Shown here one piece after another: positions 1-11,841 of a DNA stretch of 64,000 bases. Position 1 is the first letter of the stretch. Every line of letters begins with the position of its first letter. Both the position numbers and the translations under genes were made by a program. The DNA is from Massospora cicadina (lineage: Eukaryota > Entomophthoromycota > Entomophthoromycetes > Entomophthorales > Entomophthoraceae). The notes under the pieces are model-generated. The model worked only from the letters and a program-made list of their open reading frames with translations, made no database searches and had not been told where the DNA came from. Location of the stretch: the NCBI GenBank assembly GCA_022478985.1, contig JAKSZP010015893.1, forward strand, positions 1 through 64,000. The letters run 5' to 3'.

Positions 1-249
1 CCTCAAACGGAAAGAGTCAGAAATGTGTCCCTAACATTTTCCTCTTGATCCAAGCAAGCCAACCATAATTAGTTAGCGACATGCTTAGGTAATATGACTT
101 TTTATCCATTATGGCAGGTCACTTCAACAACTGATTGATTCGCTAGTTGCAGGCAGCATCACTCGCCTCACAACTCACTACTCATTCCCAATCAGTCAAT
201 GATGAAATCTGACCAATCCCAATTGGTACACCTGATAGTTAATCACTTT

Positions 250-1192
250 CAGATGCCCCTATTTCGTTGGCTGCTCCGCCTGATGAGATATTAGGTATTC
301 ATTGGATTGATCCCTAATGGATATGACCAGGCGAATATCCCAAAATCCCCCAAACATAGTTTCTCTGAAATTTGGGCCAACCGATTTCTGATTTACTTCG
401 CTTTAGGGAATTTTCCCCTAGCAACATTAGATAATCTAGAAGGCTGGGAATATGGGCAAAAATCTCAACAGGAGGTCATCAGTATTCTGTTAGAAATAGG
501 ACAAAGACAAATCCTATAATATTCGCCCTTTAACTGAATAAAGATACATTTTTACCTTCAGTTTGATCTTGATTTCACTTACCTCTAGAGCCTCTTTTTA
601 GTATGCTCCTCTCCAGCCATCGGCATTATGATCATCAGTTCTATTACAATAGGCCCCACGTCACCTATTCCTAAGCTCACAGCCAGCCATTGGCCCCTAC
701 GTCTAGGATCCCCAGCTCTCCACGCTATTGACACTCAGTGGGACAATTTATATTATCCATTTTGGTACGCTTTGGAGAAACGACTACCCTCATCTACCCT
801 GTCCTGACAAGCTGAAGCCCCATGACCTCTTTAATTACCCTCCTAGTATAAGTATGAGCAACCTTCGCCTTAATTTGTTGGATTATTATTAGTTTTTTTA
901 CCAAACTTTATTCTATAAACCCCATTTGTTTATTAATAATAAACTCAACGGTCAATTAGGAATCAATTACCTTATTCAGACCCTTTATTATCCTAACTCC
1001 TTCCGCCTATTCCCAGCACCATCAAACCAGCAGTGCTTTGTGGATTGTGGATGATATTATAGGTTCTGGCATAATCACAATGGGTGACGGGTCTTTCCTT
1101 GGCATTCTAGGTACTGGACATTATATTCCAACCCATAAGTACATCAGTGAAGTTGTTGTATCATAATATCTTGACTTTAAATAACTTTAACA
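250..1192 (+). repeat. R1 5' LTR, old and degraded (ends approximate)
   Basis: Segments 822-1050 and about 1072-1120 match, in the same order, 16086-16320 and 29716-29770. The second set is the 3' LTR of the same element, interrupted by R3. Shared landmarks are a CCCATGACCTCTT block, an ATTAATAATAAA tract and a GGTATTCTGGG-like block. Divergence is high, so this is the oldest LTR pair in the window. The left end is projected from the 3' copy and the right end is set at a TAACA at 1192; both may be off by tens of bases. Bases 1-249 show nothing I can assign. Confidence 0.45.
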
Positions 1193-1453
1193 CCAGCTAA
1201 AGTTTATTTTACCTCTTAAGAGCTCTCCTCATCTGTTGGCCAAAGAAGCTTTTATTAAAATCAAAAAGATGTTTACTAGCTTATGCTGCACAACCCAAAA
1301 TACTTTTTTTACCTCACTTGACCGCAAGTTTCCAGGTATCAAAGCTTCACCCATTCTTCTCACATAGGTCCCAGTCCTGTTTTAGAATTTGAAAGCACTG
1401 AAGAAGCAACAGGAGTATTTAATTTTTCTGTGGATATGATATACACCGCGCTA

Positions 1454-1739
1454 GGGGAATACCCCAGTGGTAGAGTAGGGATCTCTACCACTGCCTCCCC
1501 AAGTTTGATTCTGGTACTTGAACTTTGGGTAGGGGACAATTATGACTATGTTGGCGTTGCGCACCAATGCCCCAAACTGAGATAATGAATAGCAAAGGCG
1601 GTCCATGGAGTTCCTGGCCTATCATACGCCGCATGTGGAGGTTTTCTGGATTTTATCCTCCTTTCCCATTAATTCAATTTCCCTTAATTGGTGTGGTATC
1701 ATTCCTAGGTTGGCCCACCTCGAATAAAATAAATGATGA
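1454..1739 (+). mobile_element. tRNA-derived SINE with LINE-like 3' tail, 11-bp TSD
   Basis: A 286-bp insertion flanked by ACACCGCGCTA at 1443-1453 and again at 1740-1750. The head looks like a pol III promoter: an A-box-like CCAGTGGTAGAG at about 1464-1475 and a B-box-like AAGTTTGATTCTG at 1501-1513. The last ~140 bp resemble the 3' ends of the ORF1-only unit (36220-36410) and the LINE (55760-55830): a GGTTGG-CC-ACCTC motif followed by AATAAAAT. A tRNA-like head, a LINE-like tail and a long TSD are the classic SINE plan. A decayed tRNA gene is less likely because the duplication brackets the whole unit. Confidence 0.7.
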
Positions 1740-1750
1740 ACACCGCGCTA

Positions 1751-3110
1751 TTCACTATTGCACTATTGACTTATACAAATACATATTGTGAAAAAGAGCA
1801 CATGATTTTTGGTCAGTCACTTGCATTTCAGAATTAATGTATAGCTTAGAGGCCTACTTTACCACCACTCAGTGTCACAGCTAGTGACATATTGCCTGGA
1901 ATTAGCCGCCCTTCTAAAGACAAGTCCAACAAGCCCTTGGGGCAGAGACCAGAACCCCTAAGGGTCACCAATGACCTATCTAAGGTCATTGACAAAAAAA
2001 GTGTTTTGGCTTTTACAGCCAATCCTGAGGAACGGCTTATTTGAGGCTAAAACCCAGGTGGGAATTAAACTAACACCCAGAAATCACAATATATGAGGTT
2101 ACAAAATCTGGCCAAATTTAAAAAAAATTGATTTTGTTGAAAAACGATAAAATTTGTAATTTATATCAGATTCCAATAACCACTGGAATCTTTGTGAAGC
2201 AACCCCCTATAAATTAAGTCCCAAGATGAGAAAGGCTTTGCTTTTCTCAGATATTCTGATCACCTTAATAAAGTCTAGAAATTTTGGGCCAGTTTCCTGT
2301 ATAATTTTTGTTTCCTTCAAAAAATATACCTCTCCGAAGATCTGTGATGGCTGGAGTTCGTTTTCCACTCTGTTTTGCACCCCCCTGCTGTATGTGAGCC
2401 CTCCACCCACTCCGCCACCTATTCCGCTGGCTCCGCCTCCTTATATTTCTCTGGACTTAGCCTTGGATTTTAAACCACCCTTCCCAGCTCCCAGGGCCTC
2501 TTGTCCCTGATGGTTGTGGCCAGTTTGGTGTGAGTTTTGCTTTAAAAAGTTATATAGAAACATAATACTGACCATTTAGAACGTCTCTTCGTTTTTTTGG
2601 GTCACTTGGCCTTGTTGTATCACCTTTGACCTGTGTATTTCCCTCCAGCAACCTCCTGCGCTCCAGTTTCCCTGACACTCAGGGTGATGAAGAAGCCAAT
2701 ATGATTCATTTTGGGACAGTCTATTTTTGAGGTTTTTGCATTCAGCTATATCTCAAAGGACCCCTTATGTATTGATTCAATTTGTCTAGACCCTGAAAAA
2801 CCAGCCATATGAATTATCACATCTTGATAGTTCAACAAGTGGAAAACTAAAGACATATAACCCCTGCTTATGAGAATTTAACAAACGTGAGCCATTCATC
2901 AGACCCTGAAGATCTTAAACACACTTCTTTATCCTGTGCTTGGCAGTGGCTATGCTGACTTAGTTCATCAACAGATGCACTAAATTTTGGAATATCTCCA
3001 AGGTTAAGAAATCTTGTCTTACCTTTGTTACTCAATAAGTTGCATAAATATGACAGTTCTTATTTCTTGTTTTGTATTCATATTTCAGTAAGACTTCTTA
3101 ATATAATAGT
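1751..3110 (+). other. Decayed R1 leader/gag region, no recognisable gene
   Basis: By position this should be R1 leader and gag, but I see no zinc knuckle or capsid motif. It contains one C-rich stretch (2380-2510) inside an open frame of 94 codons (2226-2510, plus strand) that encodes a proline-rich peptide. That frame could be a gag remnant or part of another retroposon. Its C-rich composition recalls the start of the ORF1-only unit at 34553, but the similarity is too weak to claim homology. Confidence 0.35.
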
Positions 3111-3112
3111 AA

Positions 3113-3300
3113 CTGATCTAGTGGACAAGGGAGCCAAAGGGAGTTAAATTGATCTGAAGTTTGTGCAAGATTTAGATCTTGAGGTTACCTAAGGTTCACC
3201 TGTTATGTGGGCTTCTTAAAATCCCATGCTCAGATTTTCTCTTTATAAGCCACTTCAATTATTGCCCATAAGTAAGATTTGAAACTAACTTGCAAGCGTG
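3113..3300 (+). pseudogene. R1 retropepsin-like protease, degraded
   Basis: The plus-strand translation gives LVDKGAKGS, a stop, then IDLKFVQDLDLE. This matches the active-site region of Ty3/Gypsy aspartic proteases, which normally read LVDSGA followed by a phenylalanine/isoleucine-rich strand. The catalytic D is kept (3124-3126) but the S/T is replaced by K (3127-3129), and a stop follows. The region lies about 430 bp before the reverse transcriptase start, the usual order. It is non-functional. Confidence 0.6.
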
Positions 3301-3720
3301 TCCAAGTTGTTATATCCAGTGATTTTGGGGGTAAGATGGTAGCTTTAGTCAGTGATCGCTAGCTTAGAGTGGCACACGTTATCATTGGCCTCTAATTCTC
3401 ATTTAGGTGAAATTACCCTCCTTCCCACGCTGGCAACAGGAAATTCAGTGGCAGTATTAGTGGAATACTCTTTCTTACATTGTGCCTGTGATACCAATTT
3501 GTCTCTTATTATTTCGCCATTTAAGTCAATTTTGACGTGGACAGTGCTCTAAGCTACCAAGTCAATCATTGTTTAATCTGGGTTTTCAGCTAACAGTTGA
3601 CCTTATAAAAATCAACTGTCCCCTATATCCCTGCACAACTGAGGAAGACCAGGTGTTGAGACCTGTATTGAAATATGGTGAAGAAGGGGTGACTGATTAA
3701 GAAAAACTCTCCTTTATTTT

Positions 3721-3797
3721 CAAGTAGTTTTTATGCAGAAGCCTGATGGTAACCTGAGACCGTGCATGGATTATGGCCACTTTAATATTGTGATGGT
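3721..3797 (+). pseudogene. R1 reverse transcriptase, first piece (interrupted by R2)
   Basis: The translation reads QKPDGNLRPCMDYGHFNIVMV, the fingers motif that in chromoviruses reads KKDG.LRPCVDYR.LN. It stops at the R2 left boundary and resumes at 11629 as PYKYPL, matching the next block of the same domain. The ATGGT at 3793-3797 is repeated at 11629-11633 and is the R2 target-site duplication. Confidence 0.75.
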
Positions 3798-4375
3798 TGT
3801 TGAAACATGGTCACTGCACAGGCTCGTGAGGGTATTTATAGCTTAATATAATTACCAGTAGACAACTGGGAACATAATCTGATATGATAATGGTTCAGTT
3901 AAAACTTGATTGTTGTTCACTATTATATCTAGGCACTTTTGCTCTAAAGAAACTAAGACCCAATTACTAGTTTAAGCTATTATTCTGAGAGCAAGATCTA
4001 TTTAGGGAAATAAACTTATGCATATATAATATTTTGAAATTTTAATGCCGTCCTATTAGAATCTTCAAAATTCATTGCCATGGAATAGCTTTGCACTCAC
4101 CAACCTGCAGCTTAGGTATGCCAATGGTCAGAACTTCCTTTGACTAAATTTCCTTGGCTAGGCAATCGTTTTTTCAATCTGTAAACTAATAGGTATCATC
4201 ATTGACAGTTTAAGGAAGTCTTAATCATCGAATAAATCTTAAATATTAACTCAGAGCTCTCTCCCTCAGAAGCCTACAACCATTGATACTAGTAAATTTT
4301 ATTGGGGGATCATCCCAACCAATTCACTGGTATTGGAACACACTGGACAAGCATAATCTGGTTAAATTCCTAACA
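3798..4375 (-). repeat. R2 3' LTR
   Basis: 578 bp, from TGTTGAAA to CCTAACA. It aligns end to end with 11054-11628. Shared blocks include CTAGGCACTTTTG, GGAATAGCTTTGCACTCA, and CAGAAGCCTACAACCAT. A purine-rich strand on the minus side (4376-4386, AAATGGGGACG when read on that strand) abuts it and is the likely polypurine tract. Confidence 0.8.
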
Positions 4376-4386
4376 CGTCCCCATTT

Positions 4387-5620
4387 AACCAGAATACCTC
4401 TTCCAACATATCTAATGATGTAAATACCTTTGTCCAACCCCCCACGGCCTAGAGGTAACAGAAACTAATGGCGGCAATCATTATCAAGCAGAAAGGTAGG
4501 TAGAAATACAATGTCACTAGAGCCAAGTAAATAATATGGAGCATTGCAACAACTGATCAGCACTCATAGCTGATTAATTAGCAGCTTGACGATTCCACTA
4601 CCCATTGAACAACTATCTAAATTTTGATAACCCAATCATTTTTTAGTAAGATAATCCTGACTCTTTGGTTGGTTATTGGCATGCCTTAAGAATTTTCTTG
4701 CAATTGATTCACGATCTGACCATCAGAGAGATACTTAATTGTATAGGTATCCAAGGCTGACTTATCAATGACTTTTAAGGTACCAATCCATAACTGATCA
4801 ATTTCTTGTGGCACCAAAACTTTGAGTATTACATTGATTAACTTGATCAACAATAATGAAAGTCGAGAGAACTGGCCATTTTGTATCCTCTTACCCTTGG
4901 CTCTAAGTTTATGTTTAAGAGAGTTAGCATAGGACGAGGACTGTAACCCAGTAAGAACTTTTTTCGAGATTTTAGAGATATTGAAGAGGTGTCATCGCCA
5001 ATCTTGTCTCAATTGCAGAATATAGAATTGGAGGCAACCCAGACCATCAGACTTAAAACAATTCAATGGGGTGGGTTCTGTATGTTGACAAATGATAAAA
5101 TTAAATTATAAGCGAAGGTTGCTGCTGGTAAATATGTTACCCAGGTGGAAGGTTTCCCAGAGACTAGCATTTCAAAGTAGAAGCCAGAGTCCCATCTACT
5201 CGTTCAACCATCCCATTGGTCTCCAGATGGTAGTGCATCATTAGTATTCCCTGAATTCCCATTAGATCAATTAATCTAAGGATGATGTGAGTGGTAATGT
5301 TGCTGTCGTTGTCTGTTAAGATAACCTAAGGGCAGTAATGCAATAAAGAAACTGTTCCTCTATGAACTTGATTTTAATAATGACATCCACTTTAACATTA
5401 GCAAGCGTTTCTACCCAAAAAGTTAGGCGGTTTATCGCTACAATAATATATTAGCTTTTCTCAGTACTAAGGGTCAACAGGCTACAATATCAATATATAC
5501 TTTATGCTACTCAAATTCAGGATCAAACGGCCAGAACATTGTATCTTTCTTGAAGGGCTTGTACACCTGAAATATGGCACAACAACTGATGTGTTTGGCG
5601 ACTTCAAAGTTAAGAAATTT
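4387..5620 (-). pseudogene. R2 integrase, degraded
   Basis: Minus-strand translation shows a zinc-binding-like segment (HISCCAIFQVYKP, about 5545-5600), a catalytic-core start (YIDIVA, about 5490) and the glutamate region ETNGMVERVDGTL (about 5190-5235), where the catalytic E is kept. Stops and frameshifts separate these pieces. The order and spacing fit the Ty3/Gypsy HHCC and DDE core. The part nearest the LTR (4387-5000) has no motif I can name, and I see no chromodomain. Confidence 0.65.
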
Positions 5621-5639
5621 CTCAGTATACACCCATTGA

Positions 5640-7391
5640 ACCTGTTCCATAGTCTTCAATAGGCCTCAATGCTGTTCACTTTGAGATGCAGTATTGATTG
5701 CAGTGCACTTGGAGGTCCTTGAACACGATAGGGATTTTTCCCAAAAAATTTGAACAATTGCCCTTTGATAAGCCTCACACTCTGTATTGCTTTAGCGAGG
5801 GCCTTTTTATTCAGGTGGCTGATTTCTGGTATCCCCATTGATCTGCTTCTTATACAAGGCATCAGCTTCATTTTGCAAGACTAAAACGGAGGGTAAACAC
5901 AACAGACCATCAGCATTTTGATGCATTGGTCCCATTTGAAGTACAATTTCATAGTCATATGCTTGCAAATTAAGAGCCCAGCAGGCCTACCTCCCTTCAG
6001 GCTCTTTGAGTTTATGCAGCCATTTCAGCAAGGAGTGATTTCTCATCACAGTAAAGTGGACCCCACGAATACATACCTAAAATTTGCTTACAGGCATATA
6101 TAACTGTAAGGCATTCCCGCTCAAATACAGTATTGTTGCGCTCCTGATTACTCAAAGCATGACTTGCATAAGCTACCAGGGTGTTCATTGCCAAATCCTA
6201 ACTCCTGACTCAATAAGGCACTGAGTTTCCATCAAATATGCATTAGTTTGGTTAATTAAAGGTCTATTGAAAATTTGGTACTTCATCTATAGTTCTATAA
6301 TCAGGTACATCCTAAGGTTGTCAAATAAGTCATGGCTTCCTTTTTCAACATGAACCCCTGTTTGGGATCCTTTTACAACTGAAAAAGAGGATTGGCAATA
6401 GCAGCAAAACTCTTTATGAATATACAATAATATATGAACATTACTAAAATAACTTCACATCACAAACACCCATCAGTCAGGACATGGCCTGCATTGCCTC
6501 AACCTTGGGCTTTGAGGGAGTAGCTGAATAGTGTTAACAGTTAACCCTAGGTATTCAATTTCCTTTTTAAAAATTTTATTTCCACGGCTTAAGCTTCATA
6601 TTCATCATAGTTAGTTTTAAATACCTCTTCTAAATGCTCAACTTGATTCATAAAAAGCAACTAAAGACATTGATGTCATATCAGTAAACAATAACGTATC
6701 ACAACTTCAAATAATCTAACATGGTATCCATAGCTTATTGAAACGTCGCAGCACATTACAACGACCTTGGGGCATTCATATTGACTAATATAGTACATTG
6801 CAGGTAATAATTGCACATTTTTCCTGGTCTTCCATTGAAAAATCAATTTACCAATACCCAGATATGAGATCCATCGCTGAACAAAATTGAGCCCCTCCTA
6901 AGCGATCAGAAGCATTGTTAATCCGCAGAAGTGGGTAGAAGTCCTTCTTATTTTATTTAACTGCTGATAATCTATAATGACCTGGTTGGTTCCATCCTTC
7001 TTTTTTTATAAAAAATTGGACTAACCCAAGGGCATGAGGATGAGACCAGCAACCCATTGTCAAGTAGCTTGAAACTTCATCGTCAGTAATCACCTCTTTC
7101 CCTCACAAATGGCGAATGAGTCACATATAAATTGCAAATTGATCCTAAATGTTTGACTCGTGAACTATATTTTTGGCGTACCCAAGATCATAACCTTCTT
7201 GTGAGAACACTCCGGAATATATATTGAATAATTTAAGGATATGATCCTTTTTTTCTGAAATCCTCATCAGTTTGTCCTTGTCCAAATACAGTGAGGATTG
7301 CTGAAAATCAGGCTCATCATGTAACCATATCTCATTCATATTAAAGGCGTGTGTTATAATTTTAACCAGATGGAATCCTTCAATGATTAAT
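5640..7391 (-). pseudogene. R2 reverse transcriptase and RNase H, degraded
   Basis: Reading the minus strand from 7339: the pre-RT block SGVFSQEGYDLGYAKNIVH (compare AVNDHDLGCAWGVVH in R4), then fingers and palm pieces such as DRLGGAQFCSAMDLISGYW and MPQGRCN, then RNase H (VAYASHALSNQERNNTVFE and CLTVIYACKQ at about 6070-6180). The palm catalytic box is not readable. Many stops are present. Pieces at 5656-5871 and 6012-6194 are the longest open segments. Confidence 0.7.
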
Positions 7392-8352
7392 TGTTATTTG
7401 AGATGAAATGGCCAATCCTGGCGGAATGGCTAACTGACTGAATTTTGTGGTGCTTGCTATGATTTATGGTTAGTTGCTTCCCAAATTGGGTTGAGCAAAA
7501 CCCAAGTATTCTGCTGAGTTTGGAAGTAAGTTCAAGTGGGGCCAATTGGTGGCCCCAAATTAGTATAAGGATCACCAGCGACTAATAGCCAAGGATGATA
7601 TAATTAGTATCAGTCAGCAAAATCTGTGTTTGATGCCAACTTCCATTTGTGGACTGTTGTAGGATTTTCAGTGGAATCCAATGTATCTGCTTCAATTATC
7701 CATCTATGATTTTGCTTCATGTACTATTTATTAAATGTTGGCAGATCTGACAATTGCAAGTTCAAAGCAGCTGAGGTTGTTTCTGGCGCCTCATTTAATA
7801 TAATCAATTATTGCCTGAATAATTTAATTCCTAATCAATTGACTGAGATAAGTTGAGAAGAGATGTCAACGAGATGCCAAGTTATTCTGAGTCAAAGTGA
7901 GTGACCAAAGCTGTTTCTGGCGCATTATTATCAACTCAATGGTTGAATCCAAATTCAACGTTTATATTATATTAATCAATTATATGGCTCACCAGCAACT
8001 TAAGGCTGAGGATGAGTCAAAACTAATAAATTGGAAATTGGGAAGGATGAGGCGAGAGAGTTGACGCCAGGGAAGAGAATAGTGCAGTGGAATGATAAGA
8101 TGAATGGTTGGCTGGAAGAACCACTAGAAGAGCCAATAGGTCAGCAGTGTGTGCAGTAACCCTTTTGTAAATAGTATAAATACCTGGCACTTCCCTTTCA
8201 ATAAATATATCCCTTTGCCCAATCTCTTTTATGATTTGAGTTTATGTTTGTTTTGTTATTTAGGAAGTAGGATAGGGATCCCCAAATGGCATGGGTGACA
8301 CGCCAAGGGGTCATCCAGCGCTGCTGGCCCCATCATCAAAGGCAAAATAACA
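7392..8352 (+). mobile_element. Candidate solo LTR-like insertion inside R2
   Basis: The ends are an exact 8-bp inverted pair, TGTTATTT and AAATAACA. The linker between protease and RT is about 1 kb longer in R2 than in R4, which matches an insertion of this size. Near the right end lie GTATAAATA (about 8172) and AATAAATATA (about 8200), consistent with an LTR promoter and polyadenylation signal read on the plus strand. Inside, a unit with GTTTCTGGCGC is repeated at about 7779 and 7912. No target duplication is visible (TTAAT against AGGGC), so the exact ends remain uncertain. Confidence 0.45.
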
Positions 8353-9300
8353 AGGGCTAACCAGTCTTCATGCTGGTTGACCTGCCAACTAGCAGAGCCC
8401 ATAGTCAATTATTCTGACAGCGTGAAAAGATAAAAGCTCTGTGGTAAGTACTAAATGAACAATAGTCACTACTTGCTTTTTATCTGTATTAACCTATCCA
8501 GGAAGTTGGCGACCAGTACCTTTATTTCTCTGTGTCCAGGAATTAAATACCAGGTGCTGCATAGGGTTCAGTTCAGTCTTTTTCCCAAGGTCATGAATTT
8601 CACCACACAGATAGTCAGTAATATCCAAGGTAAGACTGGTCCTGATGATGCACTGTTCCTTGGACTTCACAACCATCAGCGATTGCATCCTTATAGGAAT
8701 TGCCTGAATTTTTCAATATAAGATGATGGCATCCAGGAACGTTTGTCAACCTGATGAAACTTTTAAGGAATAATCCCGTCCACATAGATCAAACTAATGT
8801 CTTTCTTCTTTGTGGGGATGGGTTTCCTTTTTGGTGGTAGAACAATGAAAAATTTGTTCCAAAATTTTGAAAGTATTGTTTCAAAAATCACACTGGACCC
8901 CATACTGTCACATGAAATTGGTGCCAATCAATATTTTGTAATTCTGGTTGGGCAGAACATTGGCCAGAGTGGTCTTAAGAAGGGAGCCAAATCATAAAGG
9001 CAAGGCGCTATAGGCACCTCAAGAGGTATTGGTATATAGGACCACCATCCCATAGACTTTTATATGATTCAAGTTGTGGGAAAGCCTTAAACTCTTCACG
9101 AATTTTGTAGAAAAAATATTGGTTGGAGCCCACTATTGATGATGGCTCGAACCCTTACTTAATTCACCCAAATATCAGCAAAAGTGCAATCATAGTAGGA
9201 AGGAATGTTGCTTACTTGATAGATGGCGGCATTATTTGATAAATCAAACGATTGAGAAAGTTGTTCAGCTAACTTGGGGAATCGTCCCTTATGGTAGCCA
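8353..9300 (-). pseudogene. R2 protease and protease-RT linker, degraded
   Basis: The minus strand gives YYDCTFADIWVN, then RAIINSGLQPI (active site at 9129-9137, where the D of DSG is N). This is the same register as YSECTYANIAVN and AIIDSGAPLNI in R8. Downstream, QNYKILIGTNFM and TFKILEQIF match the NYDMLIKTAFM and TFKILGQQIP block that follows the protease in R4. Stops and frameshifts are present. The missing catalytic aspartate rules out activity. Confidence 0.65.
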
Positions 9301-10850
9301 TGGTGATCAAAACATTGACATCATACATGGGACTATAAGCTTACATCTTCGCTGTAAGAACTTGTGGCTTATTCAGGTAGGGCCGCTCCACCTTTTTGAT
9401 CATTTTGGGCTCAGCGGCCCTCACTTGAAAGCGAGTAACTGCAAAAACATGGTCAGGGGAACATGCATAAAGGTGAAGGTAGACTGTTCCACATCTACTC
9501 CACCAAATCTTTTCCTGAGAAGGAAAGTTGGTCATCTTTAGGCAGCAACCAAGTTAATTTTATTGGGTTTAGTGTAGCATAGCTGTGAGATATGACCATA
9601 TTTTTTGCACTTGTAGCAGATTACCAGATTCCGCATGTTGCTTTTGCAGAGTTTTTCAATGAACCTACTTTTCCTTTGAAATTAGCCCCCAATCATTCTT
9701 TATTGGGGAACTTCCTCTCATAACCCATATTAGCAGCGTTGGCGTTACAAAAGATCTTGTTGGTGAATTGAGAGTGGCCCCACAAACGCTCAAGAGTTTG
9801 ACCATTTTTAGCTGTTTTTGTATCTGTAGTTAGCTCAGGAATCACCCAATTGAGCTTTTTTGTCCTCACAGCGCCAACGTCATGGCAGTCCAGGCGTCAA
9901 ATTTAAAAAATTTCTAAACCTTTATCTGTGCCTACTTATTGAAGTGACTGGCGAAGGTTTTTTAGACTCTTTTCTTTATAACGAATACTGAGAGACTCCT
10001 GCTTACAGTTGGAAAAGGTGCTATGAACTGCTAAACTAACCAAAAAAACCTTTGCTTCTGCATAAGACAATTTGATGTTGGATAAAAAAAGGCAGAATAA
10101 TATTTTGGTTTGCAGTGTTGAGGAAGTTTACAACAATGACTGCCTTCTGGTGATCCCCATAACCACCTTGGCCCTCTCAAACGTATTAAAGAACGCCGTA
10201 CTAAAGTTCCATTGAAACTCCAGAAGTTTTGAAATTATCCATTATTCCAGAGACTCAGGGGATTACTACTGTTTTTTTACCACCAACCAATAATTTGATT
10301 GTAAGAGGAAGAGCGCCATATGGGTTAAGATGCCATGGTTTTCTTCATCTTTTGTAGTGTGCCTCAACTAGATTCAGGTGAACTGTCATCCCCATATGAG
10401 GAGCTCTTCTTGATCAAAATGAATCCGCATTTGGAACCCTGATGACCACGGCCAATGTCCCCTTTAACGTGGATATCTGATCAACAATGGGGTTTCCCAC
10501 TTCTTGTGGCCAAACTTCCATGACTTTAATTTTAGGTAATTTTAACACAGTTCATCCAGTTCCTTGGCTAGTTGGTATATTAAGTCAGTATTAATGTTCG
10601 TGGTTTTTATCAACAGTATGGTTTGATCCTGTGCCTTGATCATTTTTGATCCCTGCTTCATCATAGTTGAACAATCACGGCAACATTCACCATTAATTCT
10701 AAACCTTGCGTCTGATATATTAAGTCCAATGCTGCAACTTCAATCCCCAACAACTCAGTTCATATTCCCTTAACCTCAGCTTAGTTATTAGTCTTTATGT
10801 CTCTGACTAACAAGTATAGCTTCGCAACTTTTTCCTTTACATCTTTATGC
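9301..10850 (-). pseudogene. R2 gag with intact CCHC zinc knuckle, otherwise degraded
   Basis: The minus strand encodes CYKCKKYGHISQLC at 9577-9618, a full C-X2-C-X4-H-X4-C nucleocapsid knuckle. Upstream (to about 10850) the capsid part is broken by stops. Downstream, KLAEQLSQSFDL is a short open stretch near 9240-9280 before the protease. The knuckle would bind genomic RNA in an active element. Confidence 0.6.
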
Positions 10851-11033
10851 TGCTTTTAAGAGATAATGGATATAAACACACATCTTCACAGACAATTCCA
10901 TTCCAACATAATATATGTCACAATTTTAGGAGTTCAGCACACACCAACCTCAACTTGTAAACTCACCTTTTCATTCACCAGTTCTCCGCTCATTACTATA
11001 AACTCAATACCTTATGGACAGTGTCAGCCCAGA

Positions 11034-11052
11034 CCCCCTGTAGTGAGACAAC
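11034..11052 (-). other. R2 primer-binding site, mutated
   Basis: On the minus strand this reads TTGT-CTCACTACAGGGGG directly inside the 5' LTR. It is the same site as TGGTGCTCACTACAGGG in R3, R4 and R6, with one base lost and one changed. Confidence 0.6.
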
Positions 11053-11053
11053 T

Positions 11054-11628
11054 TGTTAGAAAGTGGCCACTGAAAAGGGTTACGAAAGAATTCCTAAGTT
11101 AATACAATCTTCCAGTCTAACAACAGGGAATATATATCTGAGCGGATAATGGTTTAGTCAGCACTTATCGTTGTTCACTACAATTTCTAGGCACTTTTGT
11201 CCTATATAGACTAAAAACCAATTGTTAGTAGAAGTATTATACCAAGAACAAGATCTGTATATTTGTTAAATAGTTTTATACGCATATAATATTTTGGCAT
11301 CTTAGTGCCCTACTATTAATTATCAGCATTTGTTGCTGTGGAATAGCTTTGCACTCATTGACCTGCAGCTTTGGTATGCCATTGGTTATTACTTCCTTTA
11401 AAATATTTCCCAGGCTAGGTGATCCTGCCCTCAAGCTGGTAAATTATTAGGTATCATCCCCAACAAATAAGGAAGTTATAGTCATCAAAGAAATCTAAAT
11501 ATATTGGAGCTCCCTCACTCAGAAGCCTACAACCATCAACGCTAGTAAAATTATATTTGGGATCATCTCAGACCAATCCGCTGGTATTGGAACACATTGG
11601 ACAAGCATAGTATAGTTAAATCCCAATA
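11054..11628 (-). repeat. R2 5' LTR
   Basis: 575 bp, from TGTTAGAAAG on the plus strand to CCAATA, aligning with 3798-4375 throughout. It is followed directly by the ATGGT duplication at 11629-11633. Confidence 0.8.
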
Positions 11629-11841
11629 ATGGTCCCTTATAAATATCCTCTAACACCAGAGACTTGACTTTCCAAGAAATCTCAAAATTATAGATTTTCT
11701 TCAAGAAAGACATGGCGAACACTTTCTACCAAGTGCAGGTTAAGTCTATCTAATAGTGGTTGATGGAAATTCACACCTGGTTTGAAAATAACAGTCTAAG
11801 GGTATGGTAATTTGGTTTTTAGAATGTGTTATCTGTGTATC
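11629..11841 (+). pseudogene. R1 reverse transcriptase, second piece
   Basis: This continues the R1 RT after R2: PYKYPL, then broken frames ending in GYGNLVFRMCYLC, which corresponds to the YGHFEYLVMPFGL block of chromoviral RT. It is cut at 11841 by the solo LTR. Confidence 0.6.

Larger units (their letters stand above)
3798..11628 (-). mobile_element. R2: Ty3/Gypsy-type LTR retrotransposon, decayed, minus strand
   Basis: A 7831-bp element bounded by related LTRs (3798-4375 and 11054-11628) and a perfect 5-bp TSD, ATGGT (3793-3797 and 11629-11633). Coding order on the minus strand, from right to left, is gag with zinc knuckle, protease, linker, RT, RNase H and integrase. It sits in the RT of R1. 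It carries its own LTR-like insertion at 7392-8352. Every coding domain has stops or frameshifts, so it is inactive. LTR divergence is considerable, so it is old but younger than R1. Confidence 0.85.

Noticed and set aside
2207..2410. 67-codon minus-strand ORF
   Set aside because: It overlaps the proline-rich plus-strand frame and has no recognisable motif; most likely chance.
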